Shown piece by piece: positions 12,465 to 24,780 of a stretch of DNA of 64,000 nucleotides. The stretch comes from Delphinapterus leucas. Taxonomy: Eukaryota > Chordata > Mammalia > Artiodactyla > Monodontidae. The notes under the pieces are model-generated. The model had not been told where the DNA came from, did not search any database, and worked only from the letters and a program-made list of their open reading frames with translations. Position 1 is the first letter of the stretch. Each line of letters begins with the position of its first letter. Where the stretch lies: contig NW_022098072.1 in assembly GCF_002288925.2 (NCBI RefSeq), forward strand, positions 21,559,489 through 21,623,488. The letters run 5' to 3'. The position numbers and the translations under genes are program-made.

Positions 12465-13600
12465 TCAGAGCTCGTTGTGGTGAGCTCTGGAGACCCGGCT
12501 GGACAGATTTTGTCAATATTTCTTTACCTTGTAGCCTAGCTCCTTGGTCTTCTCCTCCAACAAGGCGTATCTCTCTGTTCCGTGCCTGCTGCGCTCCCGG
12601 TGGCCAACCACGTGCTTGTTCGTGATGAGAAATTTCCAGCTGCTTCTGATAGTGGTTATGCTTTTCGATTTCGGTGTCAAAGCGCTTGAGCTCTCCCAAA
12701 AGGATTCCAGTTCCTTCTCTGTGAAGTTGGCTGACCTGGCCAGGTCCCACAGATCCATCACCTGGGGCTCGTCGAACTCTGCCTTGGCGCGGCAGCCCCG
12801 GTGGCCGACTTCCTGCAGGTGGTCTAAGTCCTGGCTGATGTCCCGCAGCCTGTCCTTCACTCGGCATGTCTGCTCTGCAGCACGTCCTCCTGGCTGTGGG
12901 TCACGTCGGCGGGACTGACAACGTTTTCCTTAATTTCTTCTGTCCTGCTCAGGGTCTCCAGAAGGACCTTATTCTCCTGGACCTTCTCCCTGTGATGCTG
13001 AAACTCCCACCACGACTGGTCCAGTTCTTCATTGAAAAACCTCCCGGAGGTCTTCGCCTTGTGCCACAGCTTCTCCAGCCGGGGGTCCTCCAGGCTGTGG
13101 TCCTCGGTGCCGGGGCTGAGGACGTTGCTGCTCACGGCCGGCCTGGGCGTCGTTTCTCCCGTCCCGACCACACTTGGCCAGGATAACGTTGAGACTGCTG
13201 ATAAGTTTTGCTTCTTTCTCTCCATCTTCATCTAAGCCTTCAGCCTTCAATCTCTTCCTCTTGAATTCGTCCCTTTCGCGTATGTATCTTGAAGCTCAAG
13301 CTTGTATCTTGATCAGCATGGAGCTCGGACAATTTCACAGGAGAAAAATTAAGCCGCTGAGCCTTCCCCCACAGCTGATTCTGCTTCTCCTGGCGGAACT
13401 ACCCCCGACCCGGGCTCGCGCTCCGAGGGCTGCGCGGGCTCATTCTTATCCCGCGAGAACTTGCCGCCGTGGCCGGCGGCCCGCCAGGCCCGGGAGGAGG
13501 CGGCGGAGGCGGCGGCGGCGGAGGCGGCGGCGGCGGCGGCGGCGGAGGAGGAGGAGCTCGCGCAGCGCAGCTCCGACCCTCCGCGATGCTGTCTTCCTCC
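12465..13600 (-). pseudogene. LRPAP1 (receptor-associated protein) processed pseudogene
   Basis: Read on the minus strand, this intron-less block follows LRPAP1 from its signal peptide to its final HNEL tail. Recognisable pieces are a Leu-rich signal region (now a GC triplet repeat, about 13490-13560), GLDEDGEKEAKLI, DPRLEKLWHKAKTSG, LLETLSRTEEI, DLWDLARSANFTEKELESF, TKELGYKVKKY, and AHHNEL before TGA at 12467-12465. LRPAP1 is an ER chaperone for LDL-receptor family proteins. The copy is dead: the frame shifts at least near 13230, 12860 and 12650, and a TGA follows KKY. It lies inside AK9 intron 10 and uses far more G and C than its surroundings. The poly(A) tail has not survived. Confidence 0.9.
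13495..13556. repeat. GGC/GGA triplet repeat
   Basis: About 60 bases of GGC and GGA triplets on the plus strand. In the LRPAP1 pseudogene this is the former Leu-rich signal-peptide core. Confidence 0.85.
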
Positions 13601-13609
13601 TCTGGAAGC

Positions 13610-14384
13610 CGAGACCCCGGCAATTGCGGGTCGGAAAAGCCCCCAGGTTTTCTGAATACTTTAAATTTTCCCTTCGGTTATGACCTAGAAGTGACTCAGT
13701 ACAGAGCTTCTGTGTGCATCAGGCCCACCTTTCCTCCTCTTCAGCACCAGTTCGTGTTACATATTCCAGCTATATTCAGCCATTAAGATCTAGGGATTAC
13801 ACAGTACAGGATAACAAAATGACCTCTTTCCTTAAATTTATTTCCATAAGTTATTTGAATTATAATATCTATGATTCTGGTATTAGTTTTTTTATTTCTA
13901 TTTTTATAGGTGAATCTAAACTTCCCAGAATAGATCAAATCCTCCACTTAAAAGTCCTGGTAGCCCTTTTAGCACTTGGCAATTATAATTTGATCACCAT
14001 CACATCCACAATACATCAGGGCCAGGAACACAGTAGTTATTTTAAAAATTGGTTGAATGATTGGGGAAATGAATGAGTATAGAGTTGAGGGCTTTTATGT
14101 CTTTGCTTTCTTCGGTGCTGCAAAATTTTGAAACTGAACTTGGGTTTCTTTATTTCTTATTATTCCTGTGGTTGATTGTTCTGATTTTATTGTCTTTCTT
14201 TGTTTCAAAACTTTTGTTGTGTTTAGTGTCTACAAGAATATTGTGCCAATATTACAGCTTCCCAAAAATCAAATCCGTTTTTATAAAAGGTATCCTGAGA
14301 GCCTTTTAAACCTTGAAAGGATACAAATTAAGGTCACAACATATAGTGAAAGAGTAGACTTTCAAACAGTTAAAAATAACTTAC
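13610..14384. other. AK9: AK9 intron 10, right part; nothing recognised
   Basis: Ordinary AT-rich intron. The frames 13714-14076 and 14073-14309 show no family resemblance. Confidence 0.35.
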
Positions 14385-14483
14385 ATTTTCCATCGTGTCA
14401 TTAATTTCTTCCTCTGCACTCTGAAGTTTGGCTAAAACAGCTGCTCTTTTTAGGTTCAGATATTTAAGTCGATCCATAACTGT
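14385..14483 (-). CDS. AK9: AK9 coding exon 9
   Basis: It codes for residues 280-312: TVMDRLKYLNLKRAAVLAKL, then an acidic helix ending INDTMEN. It forms a charged helical linker between the two kinase-like domains. It is 99 bases, phase 0 at both ends; the donor is GTAAGT. Confidence 0.93.
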
Positions 14484-14644
14484 CTAAATTTAAAGAACAA
14501 GTCTTTTAATACATTGGCATTTGAACATCTCAAATGTCCTGAAAAAGTCATGAGCTCATGAGTAGAATACTTCCTTGTTCTCCCTAGCTTCTGGTAGTTT
14601 GCCGGCAATGTTTGGTATTGCTTGGCTTGTAGATGCATCACTCC

Positions 14645-14875
14645 AATCTCTGCCTCTGTTGTGACATAGCCGTTTTCTCCCTGTGTTCATGCGTCTCTTC
14701 TCTTATAAGGATGCCAGCCATATTGGATTAGGACCAATCCTAATTCACTATGGCCTCACCTTAACTTGATTACATCTGAAAAGATCTTATGTCCAAATGA
14801 GGTCATACTTACAGGTATTGAAGGTTAGCTCCTCAACATATATTTTTGGGGACACAATTCAACCCATGAGAGTCT
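14645..14875 (+). repeat. LTR-like interspersed repeat remnant
   Basis: It contains the familiar mammalian repeat run TTAACTTGATTACATCTG and GGGGACACAATTCAACCCAT. I recognise the repeat but cannot assign its subfamily; 14876-15720 was not assigned. Confidence 0.5.
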
Positions 14876-15799
14876 ACCCTTTGGTCCCCAGATATTCATG
14901 CCCTTCCCTTGTTAATTCCCTAATTTATGTGAGAATCCTTATCTCATTGGTATTGAGCTTCTCCATGTAACTTGTTCTGGCCAATAGAATGTGGGCAGAA
15001 GTGTAAGGGTGCCATTGCTGGCCGGGGCCTTAATAGGCTTGGGAAGTTTCAACCAGGCCTGTTGGAACTTCTGCCCTTTACCTTGAGGACAGTGTGTCCC
15101 AGGTTGTAAAAAGTAGTCAAATTCTGGATATATTTTGAAGAAGAAGCCTGCTGTATATGCTGATGGGTTGGATGTGGGATATGAGAAAAAGAGAGGAGCA
15201 GCTGGAAGGATGATGTGACATATACTGAGAGGGGAGAACTGTGGGAGGAGTGTATTTGGGGCAGGGTGGTGGTGATGGCGGATCAGGAGTTTTATCTTGC
15301 ACATTTAATCTGAGGTGACAATTATACATCCAGTAGGATATATTGGATATATTTAGTAGCAGTTGATTATACAAGTGTGAAATTCAGGGGAAAGGTCTGT
15401 TATAGTAATATGAATTTAAGAGTTGCCAGCATTTAGAAGGTATTTAAAGCCATTGGGTTGGATGAAGTCTCCTAAGAAATGAGGGTAGACAGAGAAGAGT
15501 GCTCAAGGAATGAGTTCTGGGATCCTCCAACTCTAGAGGTTAGAGATGTAAAGTGTAGAGGTAGAATGAGCTATAGTAGTGTGGGGTCCCAGAAGACAAG
15601 GGAAGAAAGGAGCAGGAAGGAAGAAGTGATGAGCTGGGTCAAATATTGCTTCTAGGTGAATTAGATGAAGCCCAAATAGTCACTACTGGCTTTGATCAGG
15701 AGATCACGGATGATCTTGGCAAGAGCATATTCTAAGTGCGGAGCTTCTCCCTAATTTGGTTGCACCACCAGCATTATTACTTATGTGGCCACCAGCCAT

Positions 15800-16590
15800 A
15801 TCAAACTAAAAATCTGGGCATTGCTCCTGACTTTTCTCTCTCCCTGTCCTCCTACATTAAGTAGCTCCCAGGTCTGTCTTCTGTCCATTCCCACAGTCAT
15901 TACCCTAGGTTAGACCACCATCTCTTATCTGATGTGCTGCAAAAGTCAGAACTAGTCTTCCTCCCACCAACCTGCTTCTCCTCAGTTTTTCCTTTGCATT
16001 GCAGTCTGAGTGATCATTTTTAAATGGAAGTAGAAGCATTTTACTCTCTGGCTTAAAACCTTTCACTGGCAGCCCACTCTCTCATGATGAGGTCTAAACT
16101 CTTCAACGTGGCTTATGAGGCCTTTCTTGCTGCAACCCCTGCTTATTCCTAAAGTTTTGGCACTACTCCACTCCTACTCCATCCCCCTAAAAACTCCTCC
16201 ATCTTCCAGTCCTTCATTCATTTCCTAGAACTCACTAGGCTCTTTTTTTGCCTCTGGGGCTTTACACAGACCCTTCCCTCAGCCTGGAACACTGTCCCAC
16301 CTTCCTCCCCTCACCAGCCCTCACAGTCTAATTCTTACTCATCCTTAGAGTTTCAATTTAGAAATAATTACAGACACATGGCCTTCCTCACGCGATTAGG
16401 TCCTGTCCTTTTGCCATGAGCTCCTATAGTACCTTGTACCTCCCAGATTATAACACAAACTGCCCTTGAAATATTTATTTTCCCCCAACATATTGGATAC
16501 TGTGTGAGGGGAGGGACTTCTCTGACCCCTTCCCATCTGTATCCCTAGAGCTTATCATAATGCTGCACACCTATTAGGTGTTTAAGAAGG
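15800..16590 (+). repeat. L2 LINE remnant
   Basis: L2-like 3' sequence (CTGGCTTAAAACCTTTCACTGG, CTTCAACGTGGC, CAGCCTGGAACACTGTCCC), strongly diverged. Confidence 0.6.
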
Positions 16591-16735
16591 TAATGTATTT
16601 TTGTATTATTTTGTATTGGACTATATTTTTTGCTTTTATTTTTTTATGTAATGTATATTTTTGTATTTTGTAATTTTTATGATGCATATTATTTTGTATT
16701 ATTTTTGTATTTTGTACTTTTGTGTTTTCTGGTTA
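16590..16735. repeat. Degenerate minisatellite of TTTTGTATT units
   Basis: Repeated TTTTGTATT and TTTGTATTATT motifs run for about 145 bases. Confidence 0.75.
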
Positions 16736-16794
16736 TTTTAAAACCATGAGTGTGTATAACTTTTAAATCAGAATGCAGATATTTTAAAAAAAGG

Positions 16795-17170
16795 CACAAG
16801 CTTATAGATACAGAAAGCAGATTGGTGGCTGCCAGAGGTGGGGGGTGGAGGATGGGAGGTAGACAAAATGGTTGAAGGAATTCAAAAGTATAAACTTTCA
16901 GTTATAAAATAAATAAGCCCTGGGGATGTAGTGTACAGCATGGTGATTATAGTTGATAGTACTATATTGCCTATTTGAAGGTTGCTAAGAGAATACATCT
17001 TAAAAGTTCTCATCATAAGAAAAAAATTCTTTATGTATGGTGTCAGATGTTAGCTAGACTTATTGTGGTGATCATTTCACAGTATCTACAAATATTGAAC
17101 CATTATGTTGTATACCTGAAACTAATATAATGTTGTATGTCAATTATACCTCAGTTTAAAAAAAAAAGAA
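16795..17170 (+). mobile_element. L1 3'-end fragment
   Basis: L1 3' UTR sequence (GATTGGTGGCTGCCAGAGG, GTATACCTGAAACTAATATAA) ends in an A-run at about 17157-17170. Confidence 0.8.
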
Positions 17171-17501
17171 TGAAGATATTTACATTTTGGGGGGAAAAAA
17201 AGTACCTTCTCTTCCTTACATTCTAAGTGGGAAGTTATCACATGAAATATATTTAAATGATGTATTTAGTATGGTTACCATAAACAGAAGAATTACTATT
17301 ATGTTTTCCCCAAAAATCATGCATTAGTCTTTCAAATTCACACATTAAAAAAAACCCCTTTCCCAAACATTTTTTGCTTTTTTTCTGATCGTAAACATCT
17401 TGAACAAAAATCTTTCTGTATATCTCCATGTATTTCCTTAGAATAAATTACTAGAAACTGGGCCTCTTTGGACAGATGATAGACATTAAAAAAAATCTTT
17501 T

Positions 17502-17710
17502 GGGGCTTCCCTGGTGGCGCAGTGGTTGAGAGTCCTCCTGCCAATGCAGGGGACACGGGTTCGTGCCCCGGTCCGGGAAGATCCCACATGCCGCGGAGCG
17601 GCTGGGCCCGTGAGCCATGGCCGCTGAGCCTGTGCGTCCGGAGCCTGTGCTCCGCAGCGGGAGAGGCCACAACAGTGAGAGGCCCGCATACCGCAAAAAA
17701 AAAAAAAAAA
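17502..17710 (+). mobile_element. CHR-type SINE
   Basis: A full-length copy with the usual head, box B and an A tail, flanked by the duplicated target AAAATCTTTTGG. It lies in AK9 intron 9. Confidence 0.93.
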
Positions 17711-18139
17711 TCTTTTGGATACATATATGCCGTATTATTTCCCAGGAAGATTGTGCCCTGTATGCTCCTACTGAAACGGTATAAGAGTATTTCACAAACC
17801 CTCCCCACAATCCTGGATATTGGATAAATTTGTTAAATCTGCTAAGAAAATGCTGCTTTCTATTCTTTGTGCTGTTTGCATTTCTTTGACTAATAATATG
17901 ATTATAGAAGTTTAAAAAAATATATTATTAGACATTTCTTGCTAAATTACCTGCGCACGCCCTTTGCCTGTTTTTTCTATCGAGATATTTGCTTTTTTCC
18001 TATTGAAATATCAGAAGTTTTAAAATATTTATAAAAGATACTCAGCATTTGTTTATAATAAGTATGGAAACTATTTCCCCTCATTGTCATTTGTTTAATA
18101 GTGAAAATAATATTGTATTTTCAAATATGCATATATTCT

Positions 18140-19010
18140 GTTTAAAAAAAGCTTTATTGAGATATAATTCATATACCATATAATTCATCCATTTAAAGTG
18201 TACAATTAAATGGTTTTTAGAATATTCAGAATTGTGCAACCATCACCACAATTAATCCTAGAACATTTTCATCACCCCCAAAATATACCCTATACCCATT
18301 AGTAGTCACTCCACATTTATCCTGGGATCTCCCACAGTGGTAAACCCACGCCCCCCACCCCCTGCCACTAAGGAACCACTTATCCATTTTTTGTCTTTGT
18401 AGATTTGCCTATTTTGGACATTTCATGTAAATGGAATCATATGATATGTGATCTTTTGTAACTTTTCTTTACTTAGCCTGTGTTCAAGATTCATCCATGT
18501 TGTAACATGTGTCAATACTTCATTCCTTTTTATTGCTGAATAATATTCCATCGTATGAGTATACCACATTTTATTTATCCATTCATCAGTTAATGGACAT
18601 TTGTGTTGTTTCTACCTTTCAGCTATTGTGACTAGTGCTGCTATGAATATTCATGCACAAATTTTCATTTCAACACCTATTTTCAATTCTTTTGGGTATA
18701 TACCTAGGACACGAACTGCTGAGTCATGTGGTAACTCCATGTTTAACCTTTTGAGGAACTGCCAAACTGTTTTCCAAAGTGGCCACACCATTTACAATCC
18801 TACCAACTATGTACGGGTGTTCCAATTTTTCTACATCCTCACCAACACTTGTTATTTATTGTCTGTTTTGTTTTCTGTTTTTAATTTTAGCCATCTTAGT
18901 GGATTTGAAATGGCATCTCATTATAGCTTTGGCTTGCATTTCCCTATGGCTCATGTTAAGCATCGTGTCCTGTGTCTATTGGCTGTTACCTGCTTTTCCT
19001 TTTCTTTGAG
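18140..19010 (-). mobile_element. L1 3'-end fragment
   Basis: A reversed L1 begins with AAAAAAAGCTTTATTGAGATA and continues into ORF2 C-terminal sequence. Confidence 0.8.
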
Positions 19011-19238
19011 GCACTTTTGGTCACACAGAGATTTTAAATTCAAATGCAGTTTTGATTTAAATATGGACAGATGAATAAATACCACATCAAAATTTTAAGT
19101 GTCAAGATGAATTTTTCAAAAATAAATGGTATTAAAAAAGTAAATCTATTAATGATATTTATTAAAATAAGTATAATCCAGTTGATACTTTTTTGATTTT
19201 CCAAACTGTGGCATATTCTTACTGAGCATTGCACTTAC

Positions 19239-19313
19239 CGTGAAGAGCTCCTCTGGGGGCTTATTTCCGTCTAGCTCAATGAGATACTGGGAATCGTGTT
19301 CAGCCATTACTTC
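19239..19313 (-). CDS. AK9: AK9 coding exon 8
   Basis: It codes for residues 255-279: EVMAEHDSQYLIELDGNKPP then EELFT, the end of the first kinase domain. It is 75 bases, phase 0 at both ends, with consensus sites (acceptor CTGCAG, donor GTAAGT). Confidence 0.93.
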
Positions 19314-20039
19314 CTGCAGATGATCAAACACAAGCCTCATCATTCAAGATCATTGGCAAAAGATCAGAATCTTAATATACCATGAAGAAATATTTAAAGC
19401 TAAATTATTTGCTTTATACTTGACATAATAGATGTTATTTTCAGGAGAGCTTTTACAAAAGCCTAAACTAGTCTTCTTACCTTGAATTTTCCTCTTTCTG
19501 TTTTTTCCATTTTTCTCTACAGTGAAGTCTTAGAGTCTTTCCCAACAGAAGTGTTTTGGGGCATCTATCTCTCCGTATGTATTCATAGAATAATTTCTAC
19601 CAAACTGCTAGCTGAAGAATGGGGTTGGTTCATTTCACTTTTTATTCCCCTGGCTGTGGGTGATGTTCAGTATCCAGATATCCATCTCTGTAAACTGCCA
19701 AACCATAACCTCTGTGCAATTTTCCGTTAGACTCTTTCTTCTGCTTAACTTTCATGGAGAATCTTTAGCCCTTATCTGCCATATGGTTTGTAAATGTTTT
19801 GCCTTTCTATGATTTATCTTTTGACTTTGTTTATGGTATCTTTTGCAATATAAAATATTTTTATGATGAAATCTGTTCTCATTGTTTCTGGATTTCCTTC
19901 CTTGCTTAAATTAGATTTTCTCTATCTCAAGGATATATTAATATTCTTATAAATTTTCTTCCACTATTTTTTTTACTATTAAAATCTAAAATCCAAGGGA
20001 TTTTATTTTTTGACATTGGCAATGTTGAACTGTATCTGA

Positions 20040-20310
20040 GTCTTGTGTTCCCAGAAAGTAGGGATGGTGGGGAGATAAGACCCACCTCCACCTTTCCTTC
20101 CTCAAAGACTCAGATAAGATCCATCTCCATCTCTTTTCATGATTCCCATAGGACCTGAGGATGGCTCCCTTGTTTACCTGCCTCCATAAAACCCCAGCCC
20201 CCTTACTTTTCTTTGAGAAAGTCCTCCTTAATGAACATTCTCCCTGTTGCAATCGTCTGAACAAAATCATCTCCTTAAATGTCCAGTACATTTTGTCTTT
20301 CATAATACTG
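20040..20310 (+). repeat. Possible solo LTR
   Basis: CATAAAACCCCAGCCCCC followed by a TGTTGCAATCGTCTG segment resembles an LTR R-U5 region. The ends are not clear. Confidence 0.3.
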
Positions 20311-21274
20311 CGCAAGGTCAGGTTCTAAGTATTTCTTTTCTTCTAGACAGAAGGCACATTATGTCTGCATTATTTATTTAACCATAAATAACCATGTTCT
20401 GAACAAGGAAGTACATTATGCTTTTCTGCATTTCATATACTTTCCTTAAGCTAGATTCTTAAGAATGGACTTACTAAGTCTAAGGGTAGGAACAATCCTA
20501 AGGCTAAAGATTCTATACCAGGTCCGACCGGGAGTCAAGGTGGGATTTGAAGACAGGCGAGAATGAGGACTTAGCCTTGGATTACTCCTGAAGTAGGATA
20601 TAAGCCAGAAAATGATGCAGGTTACTTTGCTCCCACTTGCTTTCCTCATGTCTTTTGAAGGAACACTGGATTTTGGTGGTATTGGCCTTCCAAGTGAATT
20701 GACATCTCAGCCAGGTCAGAGGAGACTGGAATTGCAGGCTCCTACCTTTGAAGGCTCTCCCACCTCCCTCCACACACACCAGCACCTTGGAATTACCTTA
20801 CAAGGCAAGCTATATACTATTCAGCAAGCATCACCTAGGCCTAACGTCTAGGTTCTTGGCTTTGAAATTCTTCCTCTGCTGGCACCAGGGCACTCGATTC
20901 TTATCTATGCTTTGCTGTAGGGCTTAGAATTTTTCCACTTCTGGGCTTTTTTCAGACAAGCTGTCTAAAAACCACCATACTAATTTCTATTCCTTTCAGC
21001 AGGGTATGAGAGTGTGTGCTTTACCATATATACTTGCTAGAATTAGTAATTCTTATTCCTTGTTCATCTTTTAAAATTTGATCATGGAAATATCTCTTAA
21101 TTTAGATTAGCCTTTCTTTATTATCAGTAAAGCTGAACATTTTTCTACAGGCTTGTTACTCTTTTGTCTTTCATTTTTGTGAATTGTCTGCTCATATTTC
21201 TTGCCCATTTATCATCGGGAGGGTAAGACCTTACAGGTTTTAGAAAAATCATTTCTATGACCTTTTTTTTCACA

Positions 21275-21570
21275 TTAAAAAAATTGAAGAATAGTTGATT
21301 TACAATGTGTTAATTTCTGCTGTACAGCAAAGTGATTCAGTTATACATATATATACATTCTATTTTTAATATTCTTTTCCATTGTGGTTTATCACAGGAT
21401 ATTGGATATAGTTCCCTGTGCTATATAGTAGGACCTTGTTATTTATCCATTCTATATACACTGGTTTGCATCTGCTAACCCCAAACTCCCACTCCATCCC
21501 TCCCCCACCCACCCTCCCTCCCCTTTGTTAACCCTTGTCTGTTCTCTATGTCTGTGAGTCTATGACCTTT
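21275..21570 (-). mobile_element. L1 3' UTR fragment
   Basis: Typical ruminant/cetacean L1 3' UTR with CTGCTGTACAGCAAAGTGAT, the 'TTCCCTGTGCTATA' block and a C-rich stretch, in reverse orientation. Confidence 0.8.
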
Positions 21571-22044
21571 TACTATATCAAAGCTTTAAATCTTTTAGCA
21601 TAGTTGATGTGGATATTTTTCAAGTTTGTTATCTTTTTATTTGAGTGAGGTGTTTTTTAAAAATTTATTTCCGGAAGCTTTACATGTAATGAAACGGAAG
21701 CTGTCATTCTTTTTCCTTTGTGATCTCATCACTTGTTCAGCTGACCATCTGTTAAGCATTTACCACTTGCCAGAATTTGGGCACTGCACTGGGCATTGGT
21801 GATGCTAGGATGTGAGACTTGGTCCCTATCCAACCCCCTGCCCATGAATATAGTTTTCTAATCTTCTGAATCTGATATTAATTATGCTTTATTTGATACC
21901 CAATGCCAGCCACTTAAGGAATATGTAGAATATTTTTGTTGAAGGAGAAAGAATATTATAGATAGACATGTAAATTACACTTAAGAAGCTATGTTTAAAG
22001 GCCGGGAATGGAAGAAGAAGAAGGGAGGAATCAAAGTCATACAT

Positions 22045-22131
22045 AAGAAAACAAAAGTACTGAATCATTATGCTGTACACCTGAAACTAACACAATATTG
22101 TAAATCAACTGTATTTCAATAAAAAAAGAAA
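22045..22131 (+). mobile_element. L1 3' tip
   Basis: CATTATGCTGTACACCTGAA through TCAATAAAAAAAG is the plus-strand end of an L1. Confidence 0.75.
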
Positions 22132-22954
22132 CCAGTTTGGTTCTCAGTTTTTGGCGGGGGCGGGGTGGGCAATGGTGATGAAAATGATCCACTCATTTGT
22201 CTCTAAAAATATATAAACATTATAAAACAGCATGAAACAAATTCTTTTAGTTTCTCTATCAGATGGGAAGGGTAATTTGAGGACTGTTTTTTATTTTCTT
22301 TGTATTTCCATTGCTTAGCATGGTATCTGGCCAAATGCCAGATAATAAATGTTTGTTGAATAAATCTCCAACATAAATTGGGCAGAGTCTGCCCTGGATT
22401 TTTAACCTTAAAAATATGCTTTTCAATAATCATAATTTCAGTAATCATACTTTTAAAATGCTAATTATTTTAATTAAAAATTTCCTATTATAATATATAA
22501 TGCCCTTATCATGTTTGCAAATAATCATCTTTGAATGGGATAAACAGAGAAACCAGTCTGGGATAGCTCTTCTTTAGACTGCAATTTAACTAAATTAACA
22601 ATTCCTTTTAGAATAAAAGATACACCTCAACTGTACATTTGTTTTGATAAACCCGTAAATGCTTTCACAAAACAATCTCTTGACATGGACTTTCCAACCT
22701 CCAACAATAAACAAATTCCCCTAATGACTTTTGAAAAATGCAATTTTCAGCAACATTCCTGCTTTGTGAGAGTAAAATAATATTGTTCTGTGAAACAGCT
22801 TTTGGAATGCAATCTTATTCTGATAGCATTTTACCAAGCTCAAGAGGAGGAGAATCAGGTAGATAATACATGAAGTGAAGAAATGTGAAAGTTATTTCAG
22901 GGATAAAACACAGATATCAACATTCCGATTTTCAGCAACATATCTTGTTCTTAC

Positions 22955-23083
22955 TTCTAAAGGGTGAAGAATTATTTCCTTATAAAATTTAACAATGTGT
23001 TCGATATTTTCCAAATAATCCTCAGGCCTCTGAACTAGATGTTGAAGAATTTCAGCCACCACCTGCATTTCAGCAATAAATGC
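22955..23083 (-). CDS. AK9: AK9 coding exon 7
   Basis: It codes for residues 212-254, opening AFIAEMQVVAEILQHLVQRP and continuing EDYLENIEHIVKFY to PLE. It is a helical part of the first kinase domain beyond the LID. It is 129 bases, phase 0 at both ends, with donor GTAAGA and acceptor CATTTAG. Confidence 0.93.
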
Positions 23084-23394
23084 CTAAATGGAAAAGATGT
23101 TAAATATCTTTATGTTAATCGTTACTTTATTTACAAGTCATATCCCTCCCTCCTTATACCTAGATGCCCTTTTGGGATGAGAAGAAGGGAGAAGGGCAGA
23201 TTAGAAACAGGATTTTTATTTTAGAGAGATAGAACACCCCTGAAGTTCCTTAATCAGATGGAATAAAGCTTTAAATTCACTTGGATACTTACTAATTTCT
23301 TTTTGCTCCCCAATAAGTAGGGAAGAGTAAAGGAATAACATCAGATTTTTAGAGACAAAGAAATTAGATTTTTTATGAATACTTGAGCTTGTAG

Positions 23395-23790
23395 CTCATT
23401 CATTCATTGATTCATTCATTTAGTAAAGCTTAAGTGCCTACTCTGTGCCAGACACTGTTCTAGGAGCTTGAGAGATGACAGGGAACAAAACTGGGGAACA
23501 GAACAGAACTGAGCCCTGGGGCTCAGAGAGCACATGTCCCAATTGAGGAAGACAGAGTATAAATAAGTAGACAAATAAATACATCACAGGTTAGGCTGTG
23601 GTTGTAAGAGCTAAGAAGAAAGATGATGCAGGGGAGAGGGAATGGAGAGTGATGGGAGAAGGTGGTCATGAAAGGGTTCTCTGAAGAAGTGACATTTGAG
23701 TAGAGCCACACAGATTTCTGGGGAAAGAATATTTCAAGGCAGAGGAAATAGTATGTGTAAAAGTTCTCAGCCCAAGGCCTGGTAGGCATT
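23395..23790 (+). repeat. Ancient interspersed repeat, family not assigned
   Basis: CATTCATTCATTGATTCATT, then GTGCCAGACACTGTTCTAGG and GTGACATTTGAGTAGAGCC, are landmarks of an old mammalian repeat that also seems to occur at 28140-28580. Confidence 0.5.
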
Positions 23791-23984
23791 CAATATCATA
23801 TTTATTATCTTATTATCATATTTATTATCTTAATTACAATGGTATGCTTTATTCAGGCTAAAATGACACACTTTTATTCCTATTTGCTGTGAGGTTCACC
23901 CTTTTTTAAAAATCTGGTATATAGATGCTGACTTTTATCTAATGCCTTATTTGCACAGGGAAGATTATTTTATATTTTTAAAAT

Positions 23985-24345
23985 AAGAGTTTTTTAAAAT
24001 TGAGATGTAATTGACATATAACATTACATTAGTTTCAGGTGTACAATATAATGATTCAATACAGTTGATCTTTGGGCAACGTGAATTTGAACTGCATGGG
24101 TCCACTTATAGGAGGATATTTTTCAATAGTAAATACCACACTACTACATGATCTGCGGTTGTTAGGATACGGAGGTTGGATTGTAAAGTTAACTTGGATT
24201 TTTAACTGCATGGAGGGTCAGTGCCCCAGCCCTGGAGTTGTTCCAGGGTCAGCTGCATTTGTACATATTGTGAGATGATCACAATAAGTCTAGTTAACCT
24301 CCATCATCATACATAGTTACAATTTTTTTCTTGTGATGAGAACTT
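23985..24345 (-). mobile_element. L1 3' UTR fragment interrupted by MER2
   Basis: AAAATTGAGATGTAATTGAC up to 24063 and TTTGTACATATTGTGAGATG from 24258 are the two sides of a reversed L1 3' end. Confidence 0.7.
24064..24257 (+). mobile_element. MER2-like Tigger DNA transposon
   Basis: The inverted ends CAGTTGATCTTTGGGCAAC and GTTGTTCCAGGGTCAGCTG bound a 194-base non-autonomous element with the family's 'GAACTGCATGGGTCCACTTA' segment. The TA target duplication is partly mutated. Confidence 0.75.
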
Positions 24346-24704
24346 TTAAGATCTACTCAAGTGAAAGAACAAATGCCAAAAATTCATTTAACCTATTAGT
24401 GAGGGAACCAACAGGATGACAAAGCTGAAGTATCTATAATAACTGAAATCAGAGTGCAAAATTTGATATCCTGCTTAGTATCCTACAGGGCAATAAAACT
24501 GTAGCCTTTGGGGCTTATCTTTTGCACTAGACAAATGATTTGCGATGTAGCCACCTACAAATTAACACCTGACTTCACAGAGTCTAGGCCCTAAGAGAAA
24601 TAGTATTTATTCATAATAATTTAGACATTATAGAAATTATTTTAAATTATTAAACATTATAAATAAATAAATTTATAATAGAAATCACAGGTATATTTCA
24701 GTAG

Positions 24705-24780
24705 GGCAAGGACTGGCAAACTATGACCTGTCCCACCCCAGTAGGCTAAATCCAACCCATCACCTATTAACAGATTTCTT
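24705..24780 (+). repeat. Possible hAT DNA transposon fragment
   Basis: ACTGGCAAACTATGACCTG followed by GCTAAATCCAACCCATCACC resembles the end of a Charlie-type element. Confidence 0.4.

Noticed and set aside
13174..13786. Overlapping open frames rich in Arg, Gly or Ala
   Set aside because: They arise from the GGC/GGA triplet repeat on the wrong strand of the LRPAP1 pseudogene.
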